Source of the DNA: CAVVYA01 sp964577835
Lineage (GTDB): Bacteria > Pseudomonadota > Alphaproteobacteria > SMXQ01
Reading direction: 5' to 3'
NCBI GenBank assembly: GCA_964577835.1
Contig: CAZOBN010000129.1
Coordinates: 1-8,732, forward strand
Length of the DNA: 8,732 nt
The notes under the pieces were generated by a model. The model did no database searches and was not told the origin of the DNA. It saw only the letters and a program-made list of their open reading frames with translations. This document shows positions 1 to 6,026 of the stretch, in pieces. The position numbers and the translations under genes are program-made. Position 1 is the first letter of the stretch; each line of letters opens with the position of its first letter.

Positions 1-1
1 G

Positions 2-607
2 GTCGGCTGGTTCGGCTTCAACGCCGGCTCGGCGCTCGCGGCCGGCGGCCGCGCGGGCATGGCCATGGCGGTGACGCAGATCGCCACGGCGGCGGCGGCC
101 CTATCCTGGATGTTCGTCGAGTGGATTACCAAGGGCAAACCCTCCGTGCTCGGCATCGTGTCCGGCGCGGTCGCGGGCCTCGTCGCCATCACGCCGGCCT
201 CCGGCTTCGTGCTGCCCGGCGGCGCGTTGATCATCGGCATCGCGGCGGGCGTCATCTGCTTCATCGCCTCGACCTGGGTGAAGAACGCGCTCGGCTACGA
301 CGACTCGCTCGACGTGTTCGGCGTGCACGGCATCGGCGGCATGGTCGGTGCCATCCTGACCGGCGTCTTCGCGGTCGGCGCGCTGTCGGCCTCGACGACC
401 CTGCCGGAAGGCTATCCGGGCCTGCTCGAGGGCAACCCGGCCCAGGTCTGGCTCCAGGTGATCGGCGTCTTGGCGACCACCATCTACACCGGCGTCGCCA
501 GCTTCATCGTGCTCAAGATCATCGACGTGGTGATCGGCCTGCGCGTCACCGACGAGCAGGAACGGGAAGGCCTCGACCAGGCCCTGCATGGCGAGGCGGT
601 CCACTAA
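2..607 (+). CDS. amtB: Ammonium channel AmtB, C-terminal half (partial at window start)
   Basis: This is the last 201 residues of an Amt/Mep/Rh-family inner-membrane ammonium channel; the start lies upstream of the window. The reading frame is open from base 2. It begins in the conserved GWFGFNAGS segment, whose Phe (bases 17-19) corresponds to the E. coli AmtB pore-gate Phe215 and whose Ser corresponds to Ser219. The pore histidine equivalent to His318 lies in DVFGVHG (codon 326-328), exactly 103 residues after the gate Phe as in E. coli. The cytoplasmic tail GLRVTDEQEREGLD...HGE matches the family C-terminus that contacts GlnK. It differs clearly from the second amtB downstream: the segment before the histidine reads STWVKNALGYDDSLDV here and VGIVKHRLKVDDALDV there, so the two are divergent paralogues. 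A strong terminator follows 69 bp after the stop. The family call is certain; which paralogue is the main transporter cannot be told. Confidence 0.95.
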   Translation, partial: VGWFGFNAGSALAAGGRAGMAMAVTQIATAAAALSWMFVEWITKGKPSVLGIVSGAVAGLVAITPASGFVLPGGALIIGIAAGVICFIASTWVKNALGYDDSLDVFGVHGIGGMVGAILTGVFAVGALSASTTLPEGYPGLLEGNPAQVWLQVIGVLATTIYTGVASFIVLKIIDVVIGLRVTDEQEREGLDQALHGEAVH

Positions 608-676
608 GTCAGCCGTGCCGATCCCCGGCCGCCGCCGTCGCGGAGGCCGGGGCCTCGACCTCCTCCGTGGAAAACT

Positions 677-708
677 GCCCGGACGGCTTCAACCGTCCGG
701 GCTTTTTT
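677..708 (+). terminator. Rho-independent terminator after first amtB
   Basis: A perfect 10-bp GC-rich stem is formed by GCCCGGACGG (677-686) and CCGTCCGGGC (693-702) with a 6-nt loop, followed directly by six T residues (703-708). It separates the first amtB transcript from the downstream glnK-amtB unit. Confidence 0.93.
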
Positions 709-1069
709 GCCTGAAATTTCGCCATCTGCCTCGTTTTACAGCCCAAACTTTAGGCTGATGCCCGTCTGGTCGGACCTTTGAGCGGTTTGCGCCGCTGGGG
801 ATCCGATGCCTGAAAAAATGGCCGGTCGCCTTAAGAAGCAGCGCACCCCAGCGGCTCTTTTCCCGGTTCGCCTCCAGTTGGCATAGAATTTGATCAGTCT
901 GCCGGAGAATGCGTCAAAACCGCCCGGGTTTCAGACCGGACGGCTTCCGGGCATTTGCGCGTAAACGAGTAGTCTCGTCCGCCATACAAGGATGCCCGGC
1001 TTCGGGCGCCGCGGCAACGACCGCGGGTCTTCACAACGGCGCTCGCGATCGAGCGCGGGGAAGGGTGAC
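709..1069. other. Control region between first amtB and glnK
   Basis: No convincing gene is seen in this 360-bp gap. It should contain the glnK-amtB promoter. The closest sigma-54-like sequence is TGGCATAGAATTTGAT (879-894): the GG element is present with correct spacing, but the -12 element is GA instead of the near-invariant GC. A second stretch, TGGTCGGACCTTTGAG (767-782), has the same defect. Small hairpins are visible at 965-978 (ACGAG/CTCGT, 4-nt loop) and 994-1007 (GCCCG/CGGGC, GCTT loop), both in the probable glnK leader. No clear NtrC site (TGCACC-N5-GGTGCA type) was found. Confidence 0.5.
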
Positions 1070-1408
1070 GTGAAATACATCATCGCCATCATCAAGCCGT
1101 TCCGCCTCGACGACGTGCGCGCCGCGCTCACCGAGCTCGGCGTGCAGGGCATGACCGTGAGCGACGTGCGCGGCTTCGGGCGCCAGAAGGGCCACACCGA
1201 GATCTACCGCGGCGCCGAATACCAGATCGATTTCCTGCCCAAGACCAAGATCGAGGTCGCCGTGCCCGACGCGCTGACGGACCGCGCCGTCGAAGCCATC
1301 GAGCGCGCCGCGCGCACCGACAAGATCGGCGACGGCAAGATCTTCGTGCTCGACCTGCTCGCGGCGACGCGCATCCGCACCGGCGAAGCCGGCGACGAGG
1401 CGCTCTAA
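1070..1408 (+). CDS. glnK: PII nitrogen regulatory protein, GlnK type
   Basis: This 112-residue protein is the standard PII length. PII trimers sense ATP/ADP and 2-oxoglutarate, are uridylylated by GlnD when nitrogen is scarce, and in unmodified form block AmtB. The T-loop reads YRGAEYQIDFLPK, with Tyr51 (the uridylylation site) and Lys58 at canonical positions. Also visible are Thr29, the Gln39 of FGRQKGHTE (metal/2-oxoglutarate ligand), the GDGKIF motif with Lys90, and Arg101/Arg103 of the ATP site. I chose the GTG at 1070 because it puts KYIIAIIKPF at the family N-terminus; an ATG at 992 in the same frame would add 26 unrelated residues. A purine-rich stretch (GGGGAAGGG) lies about 5 bp upstream of the GTG. 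It is 56 bp upstream of amtB, so it is called GlnK rather than GlnB from context; sequence alone does not separate the two. Confidence 0.95.
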   Translation: MKYIIAIIKPFRLDDVRAALTELGVQGMTVSDVRGFGRQKGHTEIYRGAEYQIDFLPKTKIEVAVPDALTDRAVEAIERAARTDKIGDGKIFVLDLLAATRIRTGEAGDEAL

Positions 1409-1464
1409 CCGATCGATCCATCGCCACCACGATCCACACCGCATCCGTAACGAGGGGATAGGAC

Positions 1465-2808
1465 ATGTCGCACTCTGTCATCGGCCGCTTCGCCATATCG
1501 CTTGTGGCGACCGGCGTGCTGTCGCTTCTGCTGCTCGCCGCGCCGGATGCGTTCGCGCAGACCGCCGCGCCGGCGCCGGTTCCCGTGCCGGTCTTCGATG
1601 CCGCCAACACCGCCTGGGTGCTGACCGCCACCGCGCTGGTGCTGTTCATGACCCTGCCCGGCCTGGCGCTGTTCTACGGCGGGCTGGTGCGCGCGCAGAA
1701 CGTGCTGAGCGTGCTGATGCAATGCTTCGCCATCTGCTGCCTGGTCTCCGTGCTGTGGCTGCTGGTCGGCTACAGCCTGGCGTTCGGCGAGGGCGGCGGG
1801 CTCAACAAATGGATCGGCGGCCTGAACAAGGTTCTGCTCGCCGGCATCGGCACCCAGACACTGTCGGGCACCCTGCCGGAAGTGGTCTTCTTCATGTTCC
1901 AGATGACCTTCGCCATCATCACGCCGGCGCTCATCGTCGGCGCCTATGTGGAGCGCATCAGGTTCGGCGCCGTGATGCTGTTTTCCGCGCTGTGGCTGCT
2001 GATCGTCTACGCGCCGGTGGCCCATTGGGTGTGGGGCGGCGGCTGGCTCGCCGACATGGGCGTGCAGGATTTCGCCGGCGGCCTCGTGGTGCATGTCACC
2101 GCCGGCATGTCGGCCTTCGTGCTCGCCGCCATGCTGGGCCCGCGCCGCGGCTTCCCGCGCGAGGTGCATCCGCCGCACAGCCCGGGCCTCGTCATGATGG
2201 GCGCGGCCATGCTGTGGGTCGGCTGGTACGGCTTCAACGGCGGCAGTGCCTTGACCAGCGACGGGGCCGCCGGCATGGCGATCCTCGTCACCCACATCTC
2301 GGCGGCGACCGCGGCGATCACCTGGATGGCGATCGAATGGATCAAGCACGGCCGCCCGACGCTGATCGGCACGACGACCGGCGCCATCGCCGGCCTCGCC
2401 ACCATCACCCCGGCCTCGGGCTTCGTCGGCCCGGTCGGCGCGCTGGTCTACGGCGTGGTCGCCGGCCTGCTGTGCTACGGCTGCGTCGGCATCGTCAAGC
2501 ACCGGCTCAAGGTCGACGACGCGCTCGACGTGCTGGCGGTGCACGGCGTCGGCGGCGCCACCGGCACGCTGCTCTGCGCGGTGTTCGGCGCCACGGCCTA
2601 CGGCGGACTCGGCCTGTCGAAGCTGACCATCGGCGGCCAGTTCATCGCCCAGGCGACCGGCGTGCTCGCCACCGCGATCTGGAGCGCGCTCGCCACCTAC
2701 GTCATCGTGCTCATCGTCAAGGCGCTGGTCGGCCTGCGCGTCGAGCAGGAAGACGAAGTCGAGGGCCTCGATCTGCGCGCCCACGGCGAGCAGGGCTATT
2801 TGTTCTAA
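1465..2808 (+). CDS. amtB: Ammonium transporter AmtB (second, complete copy)
   Basis: A complete 447-residue Amt-family channel that conducts ammonium across the inner membrane as a trimer. An N-terminal signal peptide is visible: a hydrophobic core around residues 9-26 and a likely cleavage after AFA (31/32), as in E. coli AmtB. Functional residues all align with E. coli: Phe149 and Phe257 (gate Phe107/Phe215), Trp190 and Ser261 (recruitment site Trp148/Ser219), Asp202 (Asp160), and the twin pore histidines His210 and His360 (His168/His318). The C-terminal tail VGLRVEQEDEVEGLDLRAHGE is the GlnK-interacting region. An AGGGGA Shine-Dalgarno lies 7 bp upstream of the ATG. It is almost certainly cotranscribed with glnK and ends at a hairpin terminator. 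It is a divergent paralogue of the partial amtB at the window start. Confidence 0.97.
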   Translation: MSHSVIGRFAISLVATGVLSLLLLAAPDAFAQTAAPAPVPVPVFDAANTAWVLTATALVLFMTLPGLALFYGGLVRAQNVLSVLMQCFAICCLVSVLWLLVGYSLAFGEGGGLNKWIGGLNKVLLAGIGTQTLSGTLPEVVFFMFQMTFAIITPALIVGAYVERIRFGAVMLFSALWLLIVYAPVAHWVWGGGWLADMGVQDFAGGLVVHVTAGMSAFVLAAMLGPRRGFPREVHPPHSPGLVMMGAAMLWVGWYGFNGGSALTSDGAAGMAILVTHISAATAAITWMAIEWIKHGRPTLIGTTTGAIAGLATITPASGFVGPVGALVYGVVAGLLCYGCVGIVKHRLKVDDALDVLAVHGVGGATGTLLCAVFGATAYGGLGLSKLTIGGQFIAQATGVLATAIWSALATYVIVLIVKALVGLRVEQEDEVEGLDLRAHGEQGYLF

Positions 2809-2837
2809 GGCAAGCGTTCGTGGAGAAGTGAAGAAAG

Positions 2838-2867
2838 CGGTCGGCGGAGAGATTCGCCGGCCGTTTT
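2838..2867 (+). terminator. Probable rho-independent terminator after glnK-amtB
   Basis: A 9-bp stem with one G-T wobble is formed by CGGTCGGCG (2838-2846) and CGCCGGCCG (2855-2863), with an 8-nt loop and four T residues. It lies 29 bp past the amtB stop. The U tract is short, so termination may be partial. Confidence 0.65.
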
Positions 2868-3093
2868 GATGGCGAGCGTCGCCGCGTGCGCTGCGCTACG
2901 TACGACAGGCGCACCAGCCAGCGGACTTGAACCTCGCTCCGAGCCGGCCCGCCAGAGCGGATGAGTACCCTGAACGCTCCATCCGCCTGGTCCTGACCAT
3001 TTCCACGCCAAGCCTCCCTGAGTCGTTCATCCCGTACGGCACAGAACAAAACCCGACGTTAAGCGTTTGCAGATTGAGTGCCGGTGAGGTGGC
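2868..3093. other. Gene-poor stretch after glnK-amtB
   Basis: I see no convincing gene here. Open frames on either strand lack recognisable protein character. On the minus strand a GGTTCAAGTCC sequence around 2924-2934 resembles a tRNA T-loop, but no complete tRNA can be folded around it. Together with the amtB relic just downstream, this looks like decayed sequence. Confidence 0.4.
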
Positions 3094-3336
3094 ATGGGCA
3101 ACCTGAAACCAAGATGGTCAGGCGATATGCGCATGTATGCGGAGGTCGTAGATCGGATCGGGGCCATTCTGATCCGGTTGGAAGGCGAAGCGGAAAATGG
3201 CACCGATCTCACCGCCCTGGTCGCGGCGGTTAACAAACAGTTTGGAAAGGAATTTCCGCGGCACGCCTTGCTCGCGGACAGCGGCAAGGCCGGCTACATG
3301 ATCCGGATCGGAGCCGCACCCGCTGTCTGGCACTAG
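3094..3336 (+). CDS. Small hypothetical protein (80 residues)
   Basis: I do not recognise this protein. The ATG is preceded by a purine-rich GGTGAGGTGG that can serve as a ribosome binding site. The product has an amphipathic first half (EVVDRIGAILIRLEGEAENG), a segment ending KQFGKEFPRHALL, and a hydrophobic end (GYMIRIGAAP); no signal peptide or membrane helix is evident. An overlapping reverse-strand frame of similar length (3027-3287) has a less natural composition. The stop lies 10 bp before the amtB relic, so the ORF sits in a scarred region and could be a gene remnant or a chance frame. Confidence 0.35.
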   Translation: MGNLKPRWSGDMRMYAEVVDRIGAILIRLEGEAENGTDLTALVAAVNKQFGKEFPRHALLADSGKAGYMIRIGAAPAVWH

Positions 3337-3346
3337 GAGCGCCCGG

Positions 3347-3406
3347 GTCGGCCTCGTGAAGCACCGGCTCAACGTCAACGACGCACTCGACGTAGTTCTT
3401 CCTTGC
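3347..3406 (+). pseudogene. Relic of an additional amtB copy
   Basis: Bases 3347-3393 match 2485-2531 inside the intact second amtB at 42 of 47 positions. In the same frame the relic reads VGLVKHRLNVNDALDV against VGIVKHRLKVDDALDV (residues 341-356 of AmtB), then diverges and meets a TGA at 3404-3406. It covers only the loop just before the His318-equivalent pore histidine. It resembles the second amtB far more than the first (STWVKNALGYDDSLDV), so it is probably the remnant of a third tandem copy or of a partial duplication of amtB2. The left edge is sharp, and the AT-rich foreign segment begins just to the right. Confidence 0.75.
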
Positions 3407-3473
3407 TGATCGCGCGGAGAAGTTTTGCCCTGTCTTTCGTCAAAGGCAAATGGGCCTATTGGTAATATGACGC

Positions 3474-4421
3474 TTAGGGCTTCTCGGGGATTACAGGCGA
3501 TGGAACCGGAACTGCTGGAGCCGGAATTGCTGTTGGCGGTTGTGCGGGGACCACTACTACCGGCACCGGTTGAGGAGATGTTTCAAACAATTTTGGGACC
3601 CACCATTGAAGAAATGCCCCCAATAAGATAGCCGCAAAGAACCAGAATATTTTCGCTCCGGTGAAAAAGCTCGATAGCTTCTCGAGCTTACCTCTGATTG
3701 CCGTATCTTCATCTTTTCTGGCGTCTTTTTCTTCCTTTAAGCCATCAAGTAGTTTGTCAATTTCACGGCTCTGTTTTTCGAGAGCTTCCTGAAAATCTTT
3801 TTTCCACGTTCTGTCGTCGCGTAGTTCGCGCGCAAGGTCATCTAAGCGCCGTTCTGTAGTCGCAAGTGCATCGGTAAGAGATTTGATTTCAACTGGCTTA
3901 TAATTTTTGATCAGGTTGATTAGATCGTCAGGGAAATCATCGCACCCTGCCGCATCAGGAATTGGAAAGTCACCGCGTTCCGATTCTGAAAGCTCATAAA
4001 ACATTGAGCCGATAAGCTTTTTGCCGGCCTGTATCGGGAACGGGGTGGACGAAAAATTATAGAGACCAATCCACAGTGGGCCCTTGTAGAGGGGATCGAC
4101 AGAAAGACCTCCTAGTACAATAATCCCCCCGTGCGCCAATTTTCGCTTGGGAGTTAGAACCGCAAAAATATTGTCTGGGAGATTCAATTGTTCGCGGGTG
4201 AGGACAAAGACAGCTTCTCCTGGATCAACGCGCAATGCACTCCGTTCAACACCACTCAGGTCGCTCAGCTCAATCGGCTGCCCGTAGACTGCCTTTAAAA
4301 TGCGGGTGCCCATGTGGAAGTCATATTTGACTCCCTCAACGCTATTTAGATCGCCGCCTTGAATGAAGGTTTGATTCGTTACGGCTGCTTTGAGCCTATC
4401 GCCTGTTAGCAGCGTTGGCAT
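3474..4421 (-). CDS. Membrane-anchored dCTP deaminase/dUTPase-fold protein, probable pseudoenzyme
   Basis: A 315-residue protein in three parts. Residues 1-145 follow the dCTP deaminase/trimeric dUTPase pattern: YDFHMG near 33-38, DPGEAVFVLTRE at 66-77, LPDNIFAVL at 81-89, then VDPLYKGPLWIGLYN at 108-122 and PIQAGKKLIGSMFYEL at 129-144. In E. coli Dcd the DPGW...E138FYN segment has the catalytic Glu ten residues after the Asp; here that position is Gly119, with Asn122 kept. The RSSxxR motif is replaced by a KRKLAH-like stretch, so deamination is unlikely. Residues about 178-250 are charged and heptad-like (coiled coil), 257-275 form one transmembrane helix (IFWFFAAILLGAFLQWW), and 281-315 are Pro/Val rich, probably periplasmic. 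I chose the ATG at 4421 because GGGAGGGG lies just upstream; a GTG at 4478 would add 19 residues with no family match. Base composition is AT-richer than all neighbours, suggesting horizontal transfer. Function unknown; nucleotide sensing or binding is an inference. Confidence 0.85.
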   Translation of the reverse strand: MPTLLTGDRLKAAVTNQTFIQGGDLNSVEGVKYDFHMGTRILKAVYGQPIELSDLSGVERSALRVDPGEAVFVLTREQLNLPDNIFAVLTPKRKLAHGGIIVLGGLSVDPLYKGPLWIGLYNFSSTPFPIQAGKKLIGSMFYELSESERGDFPIPDAAGCDDFPDDLINLIKNYKPVEIKSLTDALATTERRLDDLARELRDDRTWKKDFQEALEKQSREIDKLLDGLKEEKDARKDEDTAIRGKLEKLSSFFTGAKIFWFFAAILLGAFLQWWVPKLFETSPQPVPVVVVPAQPPTAIPAPAVPVPSPVIPEKP

Positions 4422-4510
4422 CGCTCGCCCCTCCCCCTGGACGATCGTTGCTATATTTTGCGCCCCTGAAGATTGCACTATGCTATCGCTTGATTCAATG
4501 GCCGAGATCA

Positions 4511-4525
4511 GAACAAAAAGAGAAC
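4511..4525 (-). promoter_or_regulatory. LexA (SOS) box, alphaproteobacterial type
   Basis: On the minus strand this reads GTTC-CTC/TTTTT spacer-GTTC, precisely GTTCTCTTTTTGTTC, a perfect match to the GTTC-N7-GTTC operator known for alphaproteobacterial LexA, with the T-rich spacer typical of it. It lies just downstream of the TTGACA element, over the expected transcription start of the Dcd-like gene and 90 bp before its ATG, where LexA binding would block transcription. A further inverted half-site makes AGAACA-TTAGC-TGTTCT (4521-4537), overlapping the second GAAC. Confidence 0.7.
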
Positions 4526-4551
4526 ATTAGCTGTTCTTAGTCCTTTGTCAA
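4524..4551 (-). promoter_or_regulatory. Candidate sigma-70 promoter of the Dcd-like gene
   Basis: On the minus strand a perfect TTGACA -35 box (4551-4546) is followed after 16 bp by TAATGT (4529-4524), a weak -10 (three of six matches to TATAAT). The -10 and expected start point overlap the LexA-type box. The leader would be about 95 nt long. The -35 is convincing; the exact -10 is uncertain. Confidence 0.5.
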
Positions 4552-4701
4552 GCGTTACAACGTCGGTCGCTTAGCTCCGGCAACCTTGGTGGCCTCAAAA
4601 CCTGTATCCTTTGACGTAATGCCTACTATTTGTGTTGCCGTTTGTGCTTGCTACGCTGCGGTTCGTCGGCGTGCCGCGCCGCTGAGTCGAGGGTCCGCCG
4701 C

Positions 4702-6024
4702 GTGCTGAATTCCCGTCTTGAAGCCCTTCCCGGTTATCCCTTCACGCGGCTGCGCCGGCTGCTCGAGGGTGTCACGCCGCCGGCGGGCGTGCCGCCGGTC
4801 CTGATGTCGATCGGCGAGCCGCAGCATCCGCCGCCGGCGTTCGTCGCCGAGGTGCTGGCGGCCAGCGCGGCCGACTGGGGCAAGTATCCGCCGTCGCGCG
4901 GCACGCCGGAATTCCGCCGCGCGGTGGCCGACTGGCTGACCCGGCGCTACCGCCTGCCCGCCGGCTTCATCGAGGCCGAGAAGAACCTTTTGCCGGTGGC
5001 CGGCACGCGCGAGGCGATCTTCATGTTCGGCCTCGTCGCCATCGGGCGAAAGACCCGCGCGCGCGACGAGCGGCAACGCAGTTACGGCCACAATCCCGCG
5101 CCGTCGGGGCGCCAAAGCCGTGCCGGCAAGCCGCTCGTGCTGGTGCCCAACCCGCTCTATCACGTCTACGCCGGCGCCGGCATCATGGCGGGCGGCGAGC
5201 CGGTCTTCCTGCCGGCGACCAAAGCCACCGGATTTTTGCCCGACTATGGCGCGGTGCCGGCCGATGTGTGGGCGCGCACGGCGCTGGTCTATCTCTGCAC
5301 GCCGGCCAATCCGCAAGGGTCGCAGGCCGATCTCGCCACGCTCAAGGCGCTGATCGCGCGCGCCATGGAGCATGATTTCGTGGTCGCGGTCGACGAATGC
5401 TATTCCGAGATCTACGACGAGCCCGCGGGCGAAGGCCCGCTTTCTTTAAAACAGCCGGCGCTTCGCCGCGGAGCGCCGCCCGGCGCGCTGGAAGCCTGCG
5501 CGGCGTTCGGATCGGACGCGGCGCGCGCGCTCGACCATGTGGTGGTGTTCAACTCGACCTCGAAGCGCTCGAACTGCGCCGGCCTGCGCTCCGGCTTCGT
5601 CGCCGGCGGCGCGAAGCTGATCGCCGCTTTTGCGCGGCTGCGCGAATTCGCCTCCTGCGCCACGCCGCTGCCCATCATCCACGCGGCGACCGAACTGTGG
5701 CGCGACGAGGAACATGTGGTCGCCAACCGCGCGCGCTATCGCGGCAAGCTCGACATCGCGGACGCGGCGCTCGGCAACCGCCTCGGCTACTATCGGCCGC
5801 CCGGCGGATTCTTCCTGTGGCTCGACGTCAGTGGAAACGCAGGCGACGGGGAGGCCGCGTGCAAGCGGCTGTGGCAGGAGGCGGCGATCCGCGTGCTGCC
5901 TGGCGCCTACCTGTGCCCGGAGCACGACCCGGCGCCGGGCGACGGTTACATCCGCGTGGCGCTGGTGCAGGACGAGCCGGTGTTGCGCAGCTCGCTCGCG
6001 CGCATGGCCGAGGCGCTGTCATGA
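4702..6024 (+). CDS. PLP-dependent aminotransferase class I/II (DapC-like)
   Basis: A 440-residue fold-type I aminotransferase, of the kind commonly found before ftsK in alphaproteobacteria and often annotated as succinyldiaminopimelate or aspartate-type transaminase; the substrate cannot be read from sequence. Visible are GEPQHPPP (Gly38-Glu39), the YPPSRGTPEFRRAVADWL segment, Asn203 in TPANPQG, Asp231 and Tyr234 in DECYSEIY (cofactor contacts), the Schiff-base Lys288 in NSTSKRSN, the GLRSGF phosphate-binding Arg segment, and the C-terminal RPPGGFFLWLDV. I chose GTG 4702 because VLNSRLEALPGYPFTRL fits the family N-terminus and GAGGG lies 8 bp upstream; a TTG at 4630 would add 24 unlikely Cys/Arg-rich residues. 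It looks about 40 residues longer than usual, owing to two apparent in-frame inserts at residues 115-142 and 242-257. Composition is core-like, unlike the island to its left. Next gene starts 57 bp downstream. Confidence 0.93.
   Translation: MLNSRLEALPGYPFTRLRRLLEGVTPPAGVPPVLMSIGEPQHPPPAFVAEVLAASAADWGKYPPSRGTPEFRRAVADWLTRRYRLPAGFIEAEKNLLPVAGTREAIFMFGLVAIGRKTRARDERQRSYGHNPAPSGRQSRAGKPLVLVPNPLYHVYAGAGIMAGGEPVFLPATKATGFLPDYGAVPADVWARTALVYLCTPANPQGSQADLATLKALIARAMEHDFVVAVDECYSEIYDEPAGEGPLSLKQPALRRGAPPGALEACAAFGSDAARALDHVVVFNSTSKRSNCAGLRSGFVAGGAKLIAAFARLREFASCATPLPIIHAATELWRDEEHVVANRARYRGKLDIADAALGNRLGYYRPPGGFFLWLDVSGNAGDGEAACKRLWQEAAIRVLPGAYLCPEHDPAPGDGYIRVALVQDEPVLRSSLARMAEALS
5425..5472 (+). 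repeat. In-frame palindromic insert within the aminotransferase gene
   Basis: This 48-bp segment encodes AGEGPLSLKQPALRRG, which interrupts the expected run from SEIYDEP to APPGALEA. It holds two hairpins: GCGGGC-GAAG-GCCCGC (5425-5440) and CGGCG-CTT-CGCCG (5456-5468), separated by an AT-rich linker (TTTCTTTAAAACAG) with codons TCT, TTA and AAA unlike the surrounding gene. The layout resembles a paired REP-type palindrome tolerated in frame. Whether it is a mobile repeat needs other copies from the genome. Confidence 0.4.
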
Positions 6025-6026
6025 GC

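Noticed and set aside
767..782. Second sigma-54-like stretch TGGTCGGACCTTTGAG
   Set aside because: The -24 element is poor (TGGTC) and the -12 element is GA, so it is weaker than the candidate at 879; chance is likely.
1405..2784. Long minus-strand open frame of 459 codons
   Set aside because: It is the antisense shadow of amtB; its product is a His/Asp/Gln-rich low-complexity chain typical of reverse-read GC-rich genes.
2915..2985. tRNA-like sequence on the minus strand (GGTTCAAGTCC T-loop pattern)
   Set aside because: Only three of five T-stem pairs form and no acceptor, D or anticodon arm could be assembled around it; at most a decayed remnant.
3400..3473. Possible terminator for the minus-strand Dcd-like gene (TTTGCC/GGCAAA pairing)
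   Set aside because: The loop is about 15 nt and the stem is AT-weak with no proper T tract, so it does not support a rho-independent terminator call.
3425..3631. Short + strand frame in the AT-rich segment
   Set aside because: It overlaps antisense to the proline-rich tail of the Dcd-like gene and has no recognisable features or family pattern.
2868..4640. CRISPR array or insertion sequence in the accessory stretch
   Set aside because: No regularly spaced direct repeats, no terminal inverted repeats and no transposase or integrase reading frame were seen.
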